Of a stretch of 64,000 bases of DNA, positions 33,201-48,200 are shown one piece after another. The translations under genes and the position numbers were made by a program. The stretch's first letter is position 1. Every line of letters begins with the position of its first letter. Source of the DNA: Undaria pinnatifida (Eukaryota; Sar; Phaeophyceae; Laminariales; Alariaceae). The stretch spans positions 3,303,465-3,367,464 of the forward strand of contig JABAKD010000027.1 in NCBI GenBank assembly GCA_012845835.1, read 5' to 3'. Under the pieces are notes generated by a model. The model saw nothing but the letters and a program-made list of their open reading frames with translations. It was not told where the DNA came from and made no database searches.

Positions 33201-36200
33201 GACCCCAAAATATAATGAACTACCCCGCTATTACGCCGTTTTGATTTGTCTCCCCCAATTCCGAAATTACCAATTAAACACTTACCGTTACACCCCTATT
33301 TTTTAACGAATATTGTTTCCCCGAACCCCGAAAATATAATTAGTTGGGTACCCACCTATTGTTTTTATTTTGTGTCGTGTTCTCGCTCTTCTCTGGTGTC
33401 TGGTAGGAGCCTGCGGCAGAAACAAGGGTTCACTGCGAGTTGGAGGTCTTCTCAAGCGGTCAAGCGGACGGAAACGTGATAAGGTAAGGTGTTCCTTCGT
33501 CTGTATGAGACACGCCCGTAGAATACATAAGCAACAGCGTTGTTTACAAGGTGGCATTGTTCACGAGATTGTCTACGATGCTGTCTGCAGCAAACACGGT
33601 TGCGCTGTCAAGAGGAATGAGACATGCCCGTAGAATAGAAAATGTATGGAGCATTACTCCGTGATTGGTGTTTCCTCACCCGCGTGAGACATGCCCTCAC
33701 AAGAAGATAGCATAGCTGCCGCTAGCAATTCGCACAGCAAGATGTTTGCAGTTGTCAACTGGCGTGCGTTGGTGGATGTGGATGTTGCTCCGCGGTCGGA
33801 ATCAGCTGTTGTAACCCCTTCGGGGCCCATGTACAGCCACGAAACAAAGTGTAAGGGGGTTCTTATCATAGTGCAAGCACGCAGCACACGGCAGTGCAAG
33901 CTACGCGCGCGTCTAACAGGTACTTGCATTGGAGTTCGACAGTAAAATCGACGTCAGCTAATCTGCAGTTGCCCGGGTTGCTTCTTGCGAAGAATGAAGC
34001 AATCATCATTTTCGTGGGTCAATTTTTCCCTCTGAAGCCCCAAGAGGTTTAATAAAGCTCAACAAGGCTTCAGGCATCCATTTATCGGCACCGTGTGAAT
34101 GAGAAACTGCTGATGTGAATGCAGCAGCTTTGTTTACGTGTGATGATTCATGATGCTGCAGCGCACAATACCTTTGCGTCAATGCCAGAATAACCGAATT
34201 TCTCTTGTGGCCACATTGTTCACTGCTAATTTGGATGTTGCCGACCATGGGCTGCTTGGATATGGAATCGGCGCCCCTTCTCACTAGCTTCCGACAGCCG
34301 TGCCTGCAGCGTTTGCTTCGAGTTACTTGGTCGTGTTTTTATTTAGCCCACGTCCAGCACATGGTCAACAAGCGCGATGTCAACTGGTGGTTTTTGGTAT
34401 TTTTTTCTTCACTGCGGCGTCTCGCGTGCTTTGCGCTTCTTGAAGATCATAACTGGATCATGGGCAATCCGACTGGATTGTGGGCAATCATGCTGGATTG
34501 TGCACGATCCTACTGGATTGTGCGACTGGATTGTTGACAATCCGACTGGATCATGGGCAATCCTACTGAATTGTCGTCTATCCGATTGGATTGCGTGGCC
34601 TATCCTACTGGATTATTGCATATCGGACTGGATCGTGGGCAATCCAGAGGCGTCTTGCTCGCGCCTCGCACGTTTAACTGGGTTGCGGGAAATCCATAGG
34701 CAGACGGCCATTTCGAAAAAGATGTGGGTCGTTGACATTGTACAAGGCGGGCTCAACTCCCGTGGCGAATTCATGCGCCGTGCATAACATGCAGGATGTT
34801 GGTTCGGGGAGAGGATCGAAGCTGCAAGGAGCCAGGTGTGCACGTCCTTGTGCTGGCGGAGACTCTGGACGCTGAAGGAAAAGTCTCCAAGGCTTTCCCT
34901 ACCCACGAGTCCTCGCATGCCGCCAGTGGTCTTGCCGAGTACCTCGACGCTGTGCCTCAGGGCCGTACGGTGAGTGAACTGAAGGATTCAAGAGCCGTCC
35001 TCGACTACGCTTTCCGAACTAACGAAAGCTCATTCTCTTGCCGTGGCAACGTCTGCTATCCCGTTTACCACTGCTAGCTTTCTCCTGCCTTGGCAGCTTG
35101 ATTCTAAGCAACTTCTCGTTACAAATGTGGGTGCGGTTGTGAAGGGGTTATGTTAAGTCAAAATGTCGCTGAGTGTTATGGTTCAATTCATGATGAATCT
35201 GACACTCGGTACACCTCGCTCCAGTTCCTACTTTCATGTACTGATAGATTACCCTACTAGACTTATACGCTCGCCGACTCTCATGGAAATGTTTAGCGAA
35301 TGTCTTGCTTTAGCGTATGTTCGTCGCTGTCCGTAATGCCAAGAGATGCTGTGCCCAAGTAAAACACGTTTTGGGAGTGAAGCAAAACATTATTCTCCCG
35401 TAAAACTTGGCCGGAAAGAAAACACGATGCCTCGCCCACGTTGATGTTTCTGGGTGCTCCGGTAATTCAAAGTGTGCTATTTCACCACTGCACAAAAACA
35501 CAGGTAGTTTATCCCCCAAACGGGGTTGCATGTGGTTGGGGAGGCATGATACGGAAGGGGTACACGTATATTTTTTTGGGCTCCTCACTTGAGGAGCTGT
35601 ACACTGATATTGATAACTAATGAAATAATAACTTGATGAACAATGTTATGGCCTAGGTATGCAACTAATAATGTTGCAGAACACAAATGTCATTCCAACG
35701 ATTTTGAGTTGATAATTACTTTAGGATACCCGGCAGTCAAAAAATGTTTGTCGAAGAGTTCCACCCTCTGTAGTAGCACGCGTCAGGGGATAATCCTCTC
35801 GAGCGCCGCCATTCTTCGTCGGAATCTGTTTTGATTTTCCTTTTCCAGGTGCTGGTTGCGTGCCCGGAGAATTTCTCCAAGAATCTGAATGTCGCCGCGA
35901 AAAAAGCGCTGGTATCCGTGGGAGCTGGAAGTGAAGATATTGCCAAGCTCGCAGACCGCAGTGTGTTGGTCATCATTGGCAGGAAGGGCGCAAAGCCTGG
36001 GTCTGTACCTCAGGTATACTTTTGTTTTTGTTTTTGTCGGATCGTTTTCAACTTTTTTCTCCGAGTGTGGGAGTACACGAAACCCGCTGAGTTGTTTCGA
36101 TGGCCAGCTGTATATGATGAATATTCCGCACGGACGCTGAATGTGCTGGATGTTGATACGAGGTAGAAAGAATGGCACACTGTTGAGAACACACATACAC

Positions 36201-39200
36201 ACACGCACACACGCGCACATGCTGCGCCTTTAATTTTTGGATAAGATTTTCAAGAAGGCCTTTGGCTTCAAACCAATTTATAGGTGAATTTTCGTTATCC
36301 CAATTTAAACGGAAATTTTTTCCTCCAAAAACTCCACTAATAACTTCGACTTCTTTTTTATTCCCGTTTGCTAAAAGTTTATAAATTCTACCTAATTCAA
36401 AAGTCTCAAAGCTTTTACCAATATTTTTTTGGTTAAACTGGATTTTGTCTATTAACCCGTCTAACAAGCTTACCCTTAAAGCCGAGGACTCATTAAAAAG
36501 TGGATTTTTTAATATTATGTCATCTTCAGAATGTTTTTTTATTAATACAGAATGAATACTTTCATTAAAGCCTAAATTTATAAAATAATTCCTTAGTTGT
36601 CTTTTAAGTTTTTCAATTTTGGTCAAGTAACCTATTTGATGATTCCTTAGATTTAAAGGTTCAAACTTATTAAACCCAATAGTTCTTACAACTTCTTCTA
36701 TAACATCTACTTCTCGTTCAATATCAAGCCTTCTTGTTAAAGGAATAAATAAATAGCAATTTTGATCTGTTTCAAAACGAACTTTAAAATTAAGTAATTT
36801 TAAATTTGTTATTATTTCAAAATTACTTAATTGAGTATTTGTATTAGAAGGTCCTGTTAATCTCTTTAGGTTTTCATAAACGATTTTTATTTTTTTTTCA
36901 GATTGTTTTACATAGCTTAAAAGTAAAGAAGAGTTATTTTTTAAATTAAAGAAAATATTTTTATTATTAATCTTAAATGCGCTTGTTCAATTAAATTTAA
37001 GTCACTTTGTTTCTCAAGCTTTATTGAATAATCAGTTCGTAACCCTAGAATCTTTGATGATTTTTTTATTTTTTTTGAATCATATAAACCATACTGAAGT
37101 ATTATATATGAAGTATTTGTGTTTACAAGAGTATAATAATTTTGAATTAAACCTGCTATAGAAATTATTTTATTATTAATTTTTAAAACTAAAACATTGT
37201 TGGTTAATTCTATTGTTTTTGATTCTTCTATAGGAAAGAAAGACTTTTCTTTAGCATAATTAGGAACAAAAACCATCTCTGACGTCCCGGTAAGCTCTTC
37301 TAATGCTTCTAGATCATAAGCAAAAAAAACTTGGCCTGTTTCTAATAGTAAATAATTTATAGTATCTATAATATTATTAACCGGTTTAAAACCCATTAGT
37401 AATAATCGTTTTTTTATCCAATAAGGAGATTCTTTTATTTTTAGCTTTTGACTTTTCATATTAAATAAAGTCACGCATTCATTCGAATGCAATAAATTTT
37501 CGCTTGTTAGATTTTTTATAACTGTACTAAAAGATTTTTTTTGTAAATAACGTTCCCATAAAGAGTATTCCCATCTAAATGTTTTATACTGTTTAAAAGA
37601 TTCAAAATTTATATTTTTTAATAAAAATTTATAATTAATACTTTGACTATAAAAATCCCAGGTTGAATTTACCGATTTTTTATATGAATTTAATAAAATT
37701 AAAGGTTTTATATTGGTAGGTGTTTGCAAAAATAAATTAGAATTAAAAAGAGCAATTATTTCAGTTATTAGACTAGACCTCTATTTTTTTTCTTCTTCCC
37801 TTCTCCCCCTTGTTTTCGGTACTTTCTTTTTTATCCTCACGTTTTTTTCGAGCATTTTTGTACTGTTTTTCGATCTGATTCGAGTTGCGTTAAATATGTA
37901 TTCTCCGTTTTTTTTTCCGATGTTTTTCTTTGCCTATTCACGAAGTTCGTACGTGCACGTTTTGCACCTATCATACGTTCGTACACGTTTTTTTAACGTG
38001 TTTCTTCTGCTCAAAACCCCAAAAAACAACCCCAGCTCTTAGACTCACAGCTGTACGAATCATGCTATCGTCGAGCATCTACTAAACAGCGCCATGGGCG
38101 GAGCCGTGGCCGTACCGCTCTAAATACCAGGCATATAATACAAAGGGCTCTGCAGACTTGTCTGAAATTGGTTTACGAAGTAATTTCAACGCCTCGTTCT
38201 AAAAGGAGAGGTATTAGTAGTCATCTAATTTTGTAAAAGAGGGACGCGATATGATGCTAATCGACAAGCGGTGGGAATGCTGAACCCTGAACCCTCTGCA
38301 CGAAGCTACAATAAGGAACGTCTTGGGGGTGGAGAAGGGAGTACACCCGGTAATCACAGCTTGTCGAGAAGTTGGGGTGTAAAGGTGACGATTCCAAAGG
38401 ACATAAACGTGCACACCGCTTCCGCTTCTTGTTCCCCTCAGGTTCTGCAGCTGTCGAGATATGGGTCCGCCTGCGCGATCGTGAGGCAACGTCTACCGGC
38501 CCCAATGGTGAGAAACAACCTCGGTTGCCAACACAATTAGTAAATTACGTTTCACGTGATACCGGGGTGATATCGCCCTAGGTGGCTGAGCTCTCTTACC
38601 AAAGTCGGCGGTGGGCAAGAATGACCATCGATACACAGCACCACACTCCATCTAAACTGGCTGAGATAATCTTCTATTAATGGTGGAAACACGCCCCAAT
38701 AGTCTGTAGTCAAACAAACAGGGTGGATAATCACGTATTTGGTTTTTCTCCTTTGAGGTAGTTTCGGGTTCCCTGCAACAGATTCAGGTGGTGGGAAGTC
38801 TTCACCCCTTTGGTGCCAAACATTAGTCGGTGGAGGTTTTCCGTCATAACTTTTTGTTTTTCCCGGGTCCTACCGCGGGTGTCTCTTGACGGAAAAGGTT
38901 GCTCTTGCGGACACGTTCACGACAAAATCAACGACACACATCACATCGTCGTGGGGTGCCTGCGGCTTTTAACTATAACTACAATCTCGGGAGGCAAGAT
39001 TCGTACGACATCTACGGTAATTTTCCATTTGTTAACACGGTTCTTTTATACTTTCTTCCGTGTCCCATCTCCCGGTGTTCCCATTTCGCATCCCCAAAGG
39101 TTCCAATGTGCGTGGATGTATCTAAAGACACCCTCGACAGCTTGATCGCGCTTATTCTCGAGCATAAGTCGGTGCTACTTCAGCAACCCGAGGCGTGGGG

Positions 39201-42200
39201 GAAAGCGAAATTCGCGACAAATGCTGCTGAGACTATCGATTTGGATATTTCGGCAAGCGACGGGGTTTGTGGTTCTGTGGAGCAGCGAGAGCTGGATGAG
39301 GTGGTGGTTCTGTCGGCTGTGAACCTGCTGACCAACCAGATGTTTCAACTTCTTCGAGGCTCTACTCCTGCTGCGGTGAGGGAGGGTAGACGAATGCATG
39401 GATCCTTTTGGGACCAGGTGTAGCGACCTAAACAACGAGAAATGCCGTGTTTATCACCCATCTAGGAAAAGCGTGCAGACGTCCAAGTATCATCATGCTG
39501 CTTGCGTGTCGTGCATCTCCCTGCGTTGCAGCTCGGACACATCCCTTACCTCAGCAGCCCTGGCTATTTCGTAGGGCAAGTGCTGTAATAGTTGTTTTCC
39601 ATATGTTTGCCCTCTGACGTCCCAAAGGTTTAGGCGAGGTATGCCGTCGATTGCGTGGTTTGGACAGCATAGCTGGCAAACGAGAGCATCTTTGCACGAC
39701 ATGTGGCGTGAGCGTTCTTTGAATGATACCTGGTATAGTATTGTAGCTCTCGCTAGGAAGTCGTGCAGCAGGGTATTTGATGTTTGTAACTGTCGTCAAA
39801 TTGTGTGCGTTGGATGGCGGGCGCTTCAGGCAACTCCAAAGGAGTCTCTCTTTTATTTTGGCGTGTGCAGATTTGGAAACTCGCGTACAAAACAATGGCA
39901 GTCCCTAGTTGGCTGTGCGAATGCTCAATACTCGCCCCAAGTAAGATTACACCTACTGCGCTGGTTGTTGGAATGCTTGGATCGAGGTCGCACAACTAAC
40001 ACGACTTTGGTTGGATGCGCGTCGCTGACGTATTCCACACTGTTAGATCGTGGGCGAGACCTGACAATCCAGCGACACTAGACAATCCGACAATTTCATC
40101 CCTCATGCGGCGCTACTTAATCTCATTTTGCCGACAAGCCCCCGCTTCTAGCCGCACTACTCTCAACGTTACGGTATTTTGCGGCATAACTAATGAGGTT
40201 GGGTAGGAAAACATATACTTGTAATAATTACATTGAAACCGGCGAATGTCATAACCTGAGGCCAAACGAACCCCCCAAAAAATAGCCAAGTAGAAACGGC
40301 CAAAACGACCCTTTTTACATCCACAGCCTCAAAATGTTTCTTCGGTAGGATTGGTCGGGATAACTCCAACTCAACTAGCCAACAAATTTTACCCAAAATT
40401 GTGCACCACCCAACCAGGGTGTGATGTTTTACGGTTTCATGTGTTTTCCAACCGAACAGGTAATCGTGAAGACCCTGTTATTTGTTTTGCTCCTGCCTTG
40501 TCCATTTGCTATTTGCTCCTATTAATAGGCGCTGGCGTCGTTTTCTCCGGATCAACTTACCTCCCTTCAAGCTTTACTGGTTGCCGTCGTCGATCAACCT
40601 CAACCTATCGTCGGGGGCCGATGCCCAACCCCATCGTCTGTGGAGATCAGCCTGCCATCTCAACCTTCCGCCGTGGCAGTTCGCAATGAAAACAGCAAGG
40701 TTGCAGCAGCTCGCAACCAGGACGATGAGAGTACAGGACACCCGCCTAACCCCGCAGCACCCTCAGAACCAGGGTTGCCGCAGCCCCCTGCGGTAGTCAC
40801 TGCCCGGTCTCATGGCTCACGGGTCCCCGAGGCGACAAAAGCGGGCGGTGCTGTCCGTGCGGTTTCGTGCACTGGCGTTAGGCTTCCATTGGATTCGTCC
40901 AACAGGAATATTGATGGGATTGTGGGAGCAGGGTCTAGCATGACCATGGACGGGACGGTAGGGTCGGGGGGTCGGGGAGCGGTGGCGGTCGAGACTGCAC
41001 GAAGGGGCTTGTTGCAGACGGCGTGCCTTCGCCTGTTCGTGACGGTGATGGATCTGTTCTTCCCCACGTGCGCGGAGAGGTGCAACCTGCTGGCAAGATA
41101 TCTGTCCAAGTACCTGAGGTGACTTGAGCCCGTTTTATCGACACGTAGATCGTAGCGTTGTTTTTGTTTCATTTGGCAAGTTTTGTCAATTGTTTTTGGC
41201 AATTTTCATACTTTGATGTATTTGCAGAACATTTTTTTGAATATTCACCTCTTAGCAGTCCTTCGTTGCCTATTTATGATATTTTCTACTTGCTATTTGC
41301 TATTTTTTTTTTATTTGCAAGGTATAATTATTAAAATTTGCCAGGCCAGTTTTTGCGTGTCATTAAAAACGGCCCTTAGCCCCGTTAGAACTGCACCCAC
41401 GTTTTCGGGAGGAGAAATACTCGGAATTAGCCTGGGGCATTTTTTGGCAGTGGTAAGGGTTAATAACCCCTTTAAAACTGCTCCCACTTGAAGAAAAAAA
41501 AAAACTTGGAAAGTTTATTGCATTTTCTGCAGCAGTGAAAAGGGTTACACGTTTGTGCTGTCTTCAGGTTGGCTGTGGTGGTCGTATGGTGATGATCGAG
41601 CTTTGGAAGGGCAGTGTTCACCCCAAAGCGTGTTATGATTTTATATGTTCATGTCCCGACCGTCGCGTAGCCCGCCTGCAGTGTCAGTACCGGGTCAAAT
41701 ATGATACTACCGGGAAATGCATTCTATTACGGGGGATCATGGTAATCAGAACCCACGAAAAACATGTATCCCTCTTTTTTCATTGGCCATATGTGGTTGC
41801 AATTACTATATACACACGTAATAGAGCAATTGGGGCGTACGTTTTTCGTGGCGCTATATGCTTCTGCACCGCGATCAAACTCGAGCGCCTAACGCCCTTC
41901 CCCTTGCCCTCTTGCCGCACAATCACGTGTCAAAGAGTGACAAACTGATGCACTGCCATCAAACTCGAGCCCCTCAACGTCCTGCCTTTCACCCCTTTGC
42001 CGTTTCATCCGTGAACAAAATAATAGTGACAACCTGAGCCCTGCGCGAGAGACCGTCCTGGCTCTGCTACTCGGCAAAATGTCAGATCCCAACCAGTTGG
42101 TGGAGCTCGTATACTTCAAAGCAACACCTTCAAACTCCAGAGGACTTCCCAACAACGCTACCGAGGTAAACCCGTTTGTCATTCTGTCGCCTGAACCGGC

Positions 42201-45200
42201 ACAAGATGCCCCGCCTCTCCCAAGCGTAAATGCTTTGTCCGGTGGGGCAGATGTTGTAAGTACGGCGGCAACGAGGACAGTTCCTGCTCCATCCGCGATC
42301 GAGCTGCAATCCCTCCTGCTTGCTGTCGCTACGGCGGAGGGTGTTTCCAAGATGCGGGCATTGCGGCTGCGGGGTAGTGCAAGTGATGGAGCCGAGGGCT
42401 CAGAGAAGGGCGATGGTGCGGAGGAGAGGGGAGTTCGGGGGGCCGCGATGGAGATGCTGGAACGCTTGACCAATCAGCTTATCAGCACGTGAGTTGCGGC
42501 CCAAGTTACATCCGATTTGGGTGCTCTTGTTGTTCGGGCTAGTCGCTCTCTTCTAAGGCAGACGAGGCCCATACTGGTGGGCCCCTAACTATTTCTAGCA
42601 GTGTTTTTCATGTGGAATTGACGATTGCACCGTGATATTGAGCTAAGGGCACCTCTCGTATCCTTGTTTCCCGTGGTTCTTACGGCGGCATGGATCGTGA
42701 TGCAACCCGATATAATCCGCCGGTGTATCCAACATTCTTGCGCTCTTCGTCCTCTTCTAAGGCAGATGGGGCCCAGACTGGTCTGTCACGAACGAACGGT
42801 GTTAATTTGGGTCTGTTGACGAATGCGCCATCGTGATGGGGGTTCTCCTTTTTTCTCGCTTGTCTTACGTTTGTTCTCAGGGCGGCGTGCATCGTGATGC
42901 AGCCCGACCTCGGAGACCCAGCCCATGATGAAACTTGCGAAGAAGAAGTTGACGCCTTCCTGAACTCGGCGGGAATCAAACCTGTCCCCGCCCCTTCAAG
43001 CACCGGTAGCTCCAACGATATCCGCGGCACTATTGGAATTGCACGGGATGCCACCACCATTAGTGGCCCTTCAAGCGCCGGTAGCGCCAATGCTAGCGGG
43101 GGCACCCATGGAGTTGCGCGGGATGCCGCTACAATCAGCGCCCGCACCGATAGCGTCAACACTGATCGGGGCAGCCTTGGACTTGCAGCACGGAATGCCA
43201 CTACTCATAACAGCGGTGACTTGAAAGGTGACGATGTTGTCACCCTTTCTGGTAATGGGACAGCCGATGGGGGGTTAGCAGGAGATGGCGCTACCCTTTG
43301 CGGCGATGTAACCGTGGGAGGCGGTTCGGCGGACGGTGAAGCTGCGGCTGAGAAGGATTTCGATAAGAGATGGCGTGGTACGGAGGTGGCAGCGGCCAGC
43401 AGCCTGGTCGTGCTTACGACGGCAATGTGCAGGTGAAAACTTTCTGTGACAGAAAGTGACGATACCAGTGCGCCGAGGTGTCATATTGATATCACTCGTG
43501 TACAGCGTGGGACGCGTTACGATACAGCACACCGTGCCGGGGGGTGTGACGAGGCGTAACCCGTTTAGAATTATACGCGTTTCGGAGGGACACTTGGAAA
43601 TAGTGTGGGATAACTTTTGCGGTGGTAAAAGGGTTTATCGTAGCGTTTTGCTTGTGAAGTGCAGTCCCGTACTTACTTCTATGTTGAGGAAGAGCTGCGG
43701 CTCTAGATTTGTTTTCACCGCTGACACTCCCCTGGTACACGTTTTAAAAGCGGTCGGAGGTCAATTGAGGTCTGTTGAGACAAATCTATTTGCATGCGTG
43801 TGTGCGTGTTCTTCACATTTAATTGTTATTTTTAACCCATCGATATCCAGCACATCCAGTGTGGGTGCGCATTTTTCTAGAGAGGTACGAGCTCTGTGGT
43901 CACAAACTACGAGACACAGAAGCTGCGGCGGAAGCATGAAAAATCTGTTCAAGAGTGTTTATCAGCTTGCGCCAATTCAGCAGGGTACGTTCAATGAAAA
44001 TCGAGGACACGTATGAATGCGGAATCCTTTGCGCAATGAAGGCACAGGGAAGTAACGAGGGAGGAAAGGGAAGAACCCTGGGACAACGGCTTGTCCAGAA
44101 GATGGAACGTAAAGCCTCCTACCAGTTGAGCTGGGACATAAAAGTGGTGATTTAAAAACAAACAAAAAACAACTGAACAAAAAATATTTACAGCTATGTT
44201 TGTCTTTGACCCTGTAGAACTGCACCATGTCGCTTCCTGTGCCTCGTATGAGGCGCTTTGCCTCCGATGTTGCTTCTTGCTCTCGCTAATTCCTCGATTC
44301 GCCGTCTAGCGATGAACTCGAGAATCACGAAATCACGAATTATCTGATCCAGTGAGCGACCGCTGTCCAGTTGTAAACAACAGCTCTGTCTGTTCGCGTA
44401 TTCTACCAGTCTGCCAGCACCGTCCCGTGCGGTAGCCACTTGGTATCTCCACAAGCGCGATCAACGAAACAATGCCAGCTACTGCTGTCAAAATAAGTTT
44501 CGCGCGTACTCCGCCAAAAAAAATATGAACAATAACGCCGAATTCTGTCTGGAACAACAAACGACCTTTATTATTATATCGGTTCCCGATTCCTAATAAT
44601 ATTTCTCATTAAAAAACAAACAAAAAACATTTGAACAAAAAATGTGTACAGCTTATGTTTTTCTTTGGCCCTATAGAACTGCACCATGTTTTTGGGGACA
44701 AATAACTTGAAATTAGTTTCGGGAAACTTTTGTGACAGCACAAGGGTTATAAATCGATTGCGTTCATTTCTTGGATACCATTTTACAGTAGTGATCCCTC
44801 TATATATGGCCGGTTTAGCGGTGGCGTGTCGGTTGCCCGCTACAGCGCCTGTAACTTCGCTTGGCGCAGACGGCGAGAACCGGTAGGGCCAGGATGCGGA
44901 GTAGTGCCGGTATTGCCGGCTGGCGCATGCCGGCACTACAGAGGGACCGCTACTATACCTTAAAAGAGGACATTCCCCAATTCACTTTTGTCCCCGCCAC
45001 CAGGTCGTGTGCAGTGCTGGCCACCGAAGCGGTGGAGACGGCTGATGCTACTGGCGAGAATCTGGGTGACGGTAGAGGGGCCCTTTCCAAAGCGGTCGAC
45101 CACCTCCTGGAGGTGAAGAGCCTGTTGAAAAGTATCATGTAATTCTACGCAGAGCCAGTAATCGTGTCATAGAAGGAGAACTGAGTTGCCTGAAAAATTG

Positions 45201-48200
45201 TACCGCTCTGGACATAAATGTCAAGAGCCTTCGTATTATGAGTACCCCAACAGTCCGTACATTTCCGTCCAAAGTGGTACCAGTACCAGTGAAATACGTC
45301 ACCATAACACTGCTACTACTGTTCCTCATTTAGTACATTAGTGTACGAGTACAACGCGCAATGGCAACCAAAAAACACCTGCTACGATGTGTGTTGTCTT
45401 GGATGAACGTGAACGTTGAATACTTCACCCCCGCCGTACCTTTCCCTCTTCTGCTAAAAATGTGTCAAACCTCAGGAGTCTCCTTTGGGGGCGCTTTTGC
45501 CTATGCTGGCTTCTTCCATCGCGCTTCTCGTCGACAAGCATGGCTTTACGATGCTGGTGAGTATTTATGCCCGCAGTCCTGCAGGTTGGGCGTTTGAACA
45601 GAGTTATCTGGTTGGTCGACACACTTTTTTTTCCCTTGCATACTCGCGAATTTCCTATAGGTTAGACGTGTTGAAAGGAGGTACAGTGGGTATCCCGATT
45701 TAAGAGCGCCCCGTGACAAGCCGAAACAAGCGCTCTTAACTACACATTGCTCTTATCTGTAATGGGAAATGTATTGCTTTTAGTATAGGCGAGACATGCC
45801 GATTTGACCGCTCTTAAGTCCCAAACGCTCCTATCCTGGGCGCTTTTAAATCGGGGTACCCACTATATCCGATTGGTCGACAAACAACGGTTGGCAGGTG
45901 ACGTCATCCTCGGGGGCGGGTTCACTCTAAGAGATGCGTGTTTTTTCGATGACCCGTGGATGTTGAGGGCATGTCTTATCAAAAAGTGAAAACGCGAGCG
46001 ATAGAAACTGCGGGCACCGCTTACCTCTCTCTAAAGATGGCGACCGCGCTCGCTCATTTTTATGCTTTCTTCTGAAAACCTGCAATACTAGGCTAAGCAG
46101 GCATCATGCAGCAACACTAGACAACACATGCATCGCGCGGTTTTTGTTTCGGAAACAGGTTTTGGGGTAGTGATTGCCAACGCGCGTAGGTCCAGACATT
46201 TGCCCGCCCTCCCTCCCTCCCTCCCTCCCTCCCTCCCTCCGCAAGCAGTTATTTACTGTAATGACTGTTCACCCGTTTGGCCTATTGACACTAAAATATG
46301 TGTTGATGCCTTTGTCCGTCGATGTAGGGACTGCTGAGTCGCATGGCACAAGAGGTCGCTGGGGTCATGGCTTGGGTTTCGGAGGTACTGCGGAGGGTCC
46401 CCAGAGATCGATTGGCAGTGGCGAAGAGTGTGAAGGGAGTGAGCAAGGTCGAAAAATCCACGGTACGTACACCTCGCAATGCCAGGCGATTCATTCTCTG
46501 CGACGAGATGCCGCTTTGATTGCCAGCGAATCAATGTGGGGGTGGTAGAACTGAGTGAGTCTCATGCCGGTCGCGTGTGAGAGGCCTCGTTGATCTCAAA
46601 CTATATACGAATTCAAGCGATGACGGAATTTTACAACAGTAAGCCGGAACCACGGAAGACATCGAACACAGCTGGCGCCGTTGCCAAGCACGTGGCATTA
46701 CGCTCGGTGGCCGTGAAAACCAATACTGCTACGCCGCCGTTGTTTGTATCTGATCAACATGATACATGTAGGTGCCATCGGGACCGGAATCGCACAGTCA
46801 TTGTCCACACCCGAGCAGTCCTTGCTTTCAGTTTTTTGTGTGCCGCCAGCAATAAGTTAATTCAACTATCACCGTTGATGACGATTTGGTTTCACATGGC
46901 TCTACTTTTGCCTGATGTCTAAACCGCTTTTCTTATATTTGTTTACAATAATTAACAAGAAATTTACAACTTACCTTAGCTATGAGATCGAGAATTTCGT
47001 CGAACCTAATCTCTGCAAGCTCTATGTTATGTAGCGTATTTGTTGGCATTGATTGCACGTGGTAGCGATTCAGTACATTTGTCGCTTCAGCCGTCAACAG
47101 CAACATGAATACCCTCATAAGATCAACATTACAAATGGCTTCACCATCAATGCATACCGACCTCAATGCCCAAGTCAAAGCCAGTACCGTGATATGATGT
47201 TCTGTTTCGTCTTGAGGTGTTGGTATCGATGTCATCATGAAAGGAAAACTTACGTGGGATATTTGGGTCATTGTCGAGCACTAGTTCGTCGGTACTGGTA
47301 CTGAACGAGAAATTCATGACTGGTTTTGGTCAATTTCGAGTAAAATCCGTCCGTGCTTTCATAGGTGATGGAGAGCAAGCACAACTACGAGTCGCTGACC
47401 GACGAGCTGCTGTTCCTGCATATCGCCGGTGCAAGTCGGATGGTGATAACCTTCGACCAACGGTCTTCAACGGAAGATGGGTGCGTGCCGCTGCAACACC
47501 CCCCATGATTTGTTTAGGTATTTATTTCAAATTTCACCTTTTAGCCCTTCCAATAACTTAGTTTTGTTTCCCGTACATGTCTTCCAGATGTGGGAGGGAT
47601 GCGAGGTCGCCGCTGTCGCTGCAGCACGCTCGTAGTTTTGGTCTCCCGTTGGTGGACATCTTACCAAGGTAGAGAGGATGCGAGTTCATTCCTCTCTCTC
47701 ACTGCTGCGTCTTGCCCTGTTTTTTCAGGGCGCCACCCCACCTGAGGTTTGTCCCCCGTTGGTAGATGCCTTACCGAGATAGGGAGGATGCGAGCTCGCT
47801 CGTAGCTCTTCTTTTTTTTTGCCCTGTGTCCTGTGTAGTCAGAGCGTCACTTGGCACGCCGATGGCCACAGCCACAGCCAACAGAAAAAATGGTCCATGT
47901 AAAGTTGTCACACGGTACCAGGTACATATGAAGACCACTGTATTGAGATACCGTCTCCCCAAACACGGAAAATATCTAAATGATCAAGTGGCAACTACCT
48001 AATTGATGTTGACCCCCTCATTAAACTGCACGTGTTCACACGGACTTCACACGTTGATATAGACGACCAAGACATGAAACATCCTTGGTTCAGTTCCCGA
48101 TCTCGACCGATCCTGTCCATTATGCCGTTTCAACGTTGATAGATACGACTACCTCGTGTTTTGGAAAGACAAATCCAAGAGGGAGTCGTGGCACCCACGC

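Noticed and set aside
39418-39423. TAG after 39417 as a gene end
   Set aside because: The GTGTAG donor, though weak, joins the next exon at 40529 in phase and with matching helix pattern.
45131-45142. TAA at 45140 as the end of the giant gene
   Set aside because: The upstream GTGAAG donor in phase 0 joins the helical exon at 46328 and then the CUB-like domain in frame; the TAA is more likely intronic.
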